A DNA stretch of 64,000 nucleotides, from positions 62,001 through 126,000 of the forward strand of contig JAFXEF010000053.1 of NCBI GenBank assembly GCA_017520935.1, written 5' to 3'. Numbering within the stretch: the stretch's first letter is position 1; every line of letters begins with the position of its first letter. Positions 63,591 through 64,000 of this stretch are shown one piece after another. Position numbers and translations under genes: made by a program. The notes below the pieces were generated by a model. The model worked only from the letters and a program-made list of their open reading frames with translations. It did no database searches and had not been told where the DNA came from. The stretch is from Bacteroidaceae bacterium. GTDB lineage: Bacteria; Bacteroidota; Bacteroidia; Bacteroidales; Bacteroidaceae.

Positions 63591-64000
63591 ATGAAAAGAA
63601 TCCCCCTTACCCTCCTTGTCATCGCCACAGCTACCCTCATGGGATGCGATAGCAAGTCAACCCGTGAGACCACATGGCAAGGCGAGCACCAGCTCACCTC
63701 ACCCGGCAAGACACTCACCATGCAGTTCGGTGTCACCCCCGAGAGCGGCACCCCCACCTACAGTCTCCAGTTTGGCGACAAGGCAGTTATCCTCCCCAGT
63801 GCTATGGGTTTCGAGCTCCGTGGCGACACCCAGAAGAAGGAGTTCTGGAACGGTGGCGACATCACCAGTAACGCCTCTGAGGTGCTCCCCCTCAATAGCG
63901 GGTTCACCATCAAGGAGGTGAAGAACGCCACCTTCGACGATACCTGGACACCCGTATGGGGCGAAGAATCCTCCATCCGCAACCACTACAACGAGCTACT
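63591..64000 (+). CDS. susB: GH97 alpha-glucosidase (SusB-like), 5' part
   Basis: The first 136 residues are present; the gene runs off the window. A lipoprotein signal (MKRIPLTLLVIATATLMG before C19) is followed by the GH97 N-terminal beta-sandwich (LTSPGKTLTMQFGVTP, YSLQFGDKAVILPSAMGFEL, DTWTPVWGEESSIRNHYNEL). GH97 SusB releases glucose from maltooligosaccharides. The 66-nt gap after the double-GH13 gene contains a GTTCTAGG/CCTAGAAC hairpin. Catalytic residues lie outside the window. Confidence 0.88.
   Translation, partial: MKRIPLTLLVIATATLMGCDSKSTRETTWQGEHQLTSPGKTLTMQFGVTPESGTPTYSLQFGDKAVILPSAMGFELRGDTQKKEFWNGGDITSNASEVLPLNSGFTIKEVKNATFDDTWTPVWGEESSIRNHYNEL

Overview
The window looks like chromosome from a member of the Bacteroidales, most likely Prevotellaceae. 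The evidence is a SusC/SusD starch locus, many secreted glycoside hydrolases, promoters of the Bacteroidetes type (TTG or TTTG, about 20 bp, then TAnnTTTG), start codons without Shine-Dalgarno sequences, and three secreted enzymes ending in the same tail (YDLxGRxV ... GIYIVNGKK) that resembles a type IX secretion (T9SS) sorting tail. The species is inferred, not shown.

Layout. 61-9379 (minus): a 2167-residue GH20 hexosaminidase/GH33 sialidase fusion, a 53-residue protein, and an 801-residue secreted protein sharing C-terminal modules with the fusion. 10397-15843 (minus): a GH2-GH31 operon, divergent from a PL11-GH51 operon (16109-21102, plus) for pectin and arabinan. 21318-31664: household genes (a DUF5715/M15-like protein, a class I aminotransferase, ribBA, an LptF/G permease, a START-like protein, tRNA-Met, a P-type Ca2+ ATPase, a four-helix-bundle protein). 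31665-35868 is an accessory region: a rod-shaped RNA resembling 6S RNA, an AT-rich orphan secreted gene, a RhuM-Fic gene broken inside its Fic motif, a tRNA-like RNA with an oversized anticodon loop, a DUF1016 remnant and several tandem repeats. 35869-45257: an AraC regulator, a GNAT acetyltransferase, a small membrane protein, pyruvate:ferredoxin oxidoreductase, an AAA/DUF4143 ATPase, an ATP-grasp-like protein and a GH10-like glycosidase.

45334-64000 is a starch/maltodextrin locus: malQ (GH77 with starch-binding domains), a LytTR-type two-component system reading away from an operon of MFS sugar transporter, SusC, SusD and SusE/F-like protein, then a GH13 lipoprotein, a lipoprotein with two GH13 catalytic domains, and a GH97 (SusB-like) gene cut by the window end. 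Surface binding and hydrolysis would feed oligosaccharides through SusCD; periplasmic GH13 and GH97 enzymes would make glucose and maltose; the MFS carrier would import them; and MalQ would process them in the cytoplasm. No SusR or hybrid sensor is present. Instead, three direct repeats at a 21-bp period lie between the sensor kinase and the transporter and match LytTR operator geometry.

A recurrent feature is degenerate tandem repeats of period 7 bp. They occur between genes, overlapping two start codons, and in frame inside genes, including immediately before two of the C-terminal tails. Because 7 is not a multiple of 3, gain or loss of a unit would shift the reading frame. I found no CRISPR array, rRNA or complete insertion sequence.
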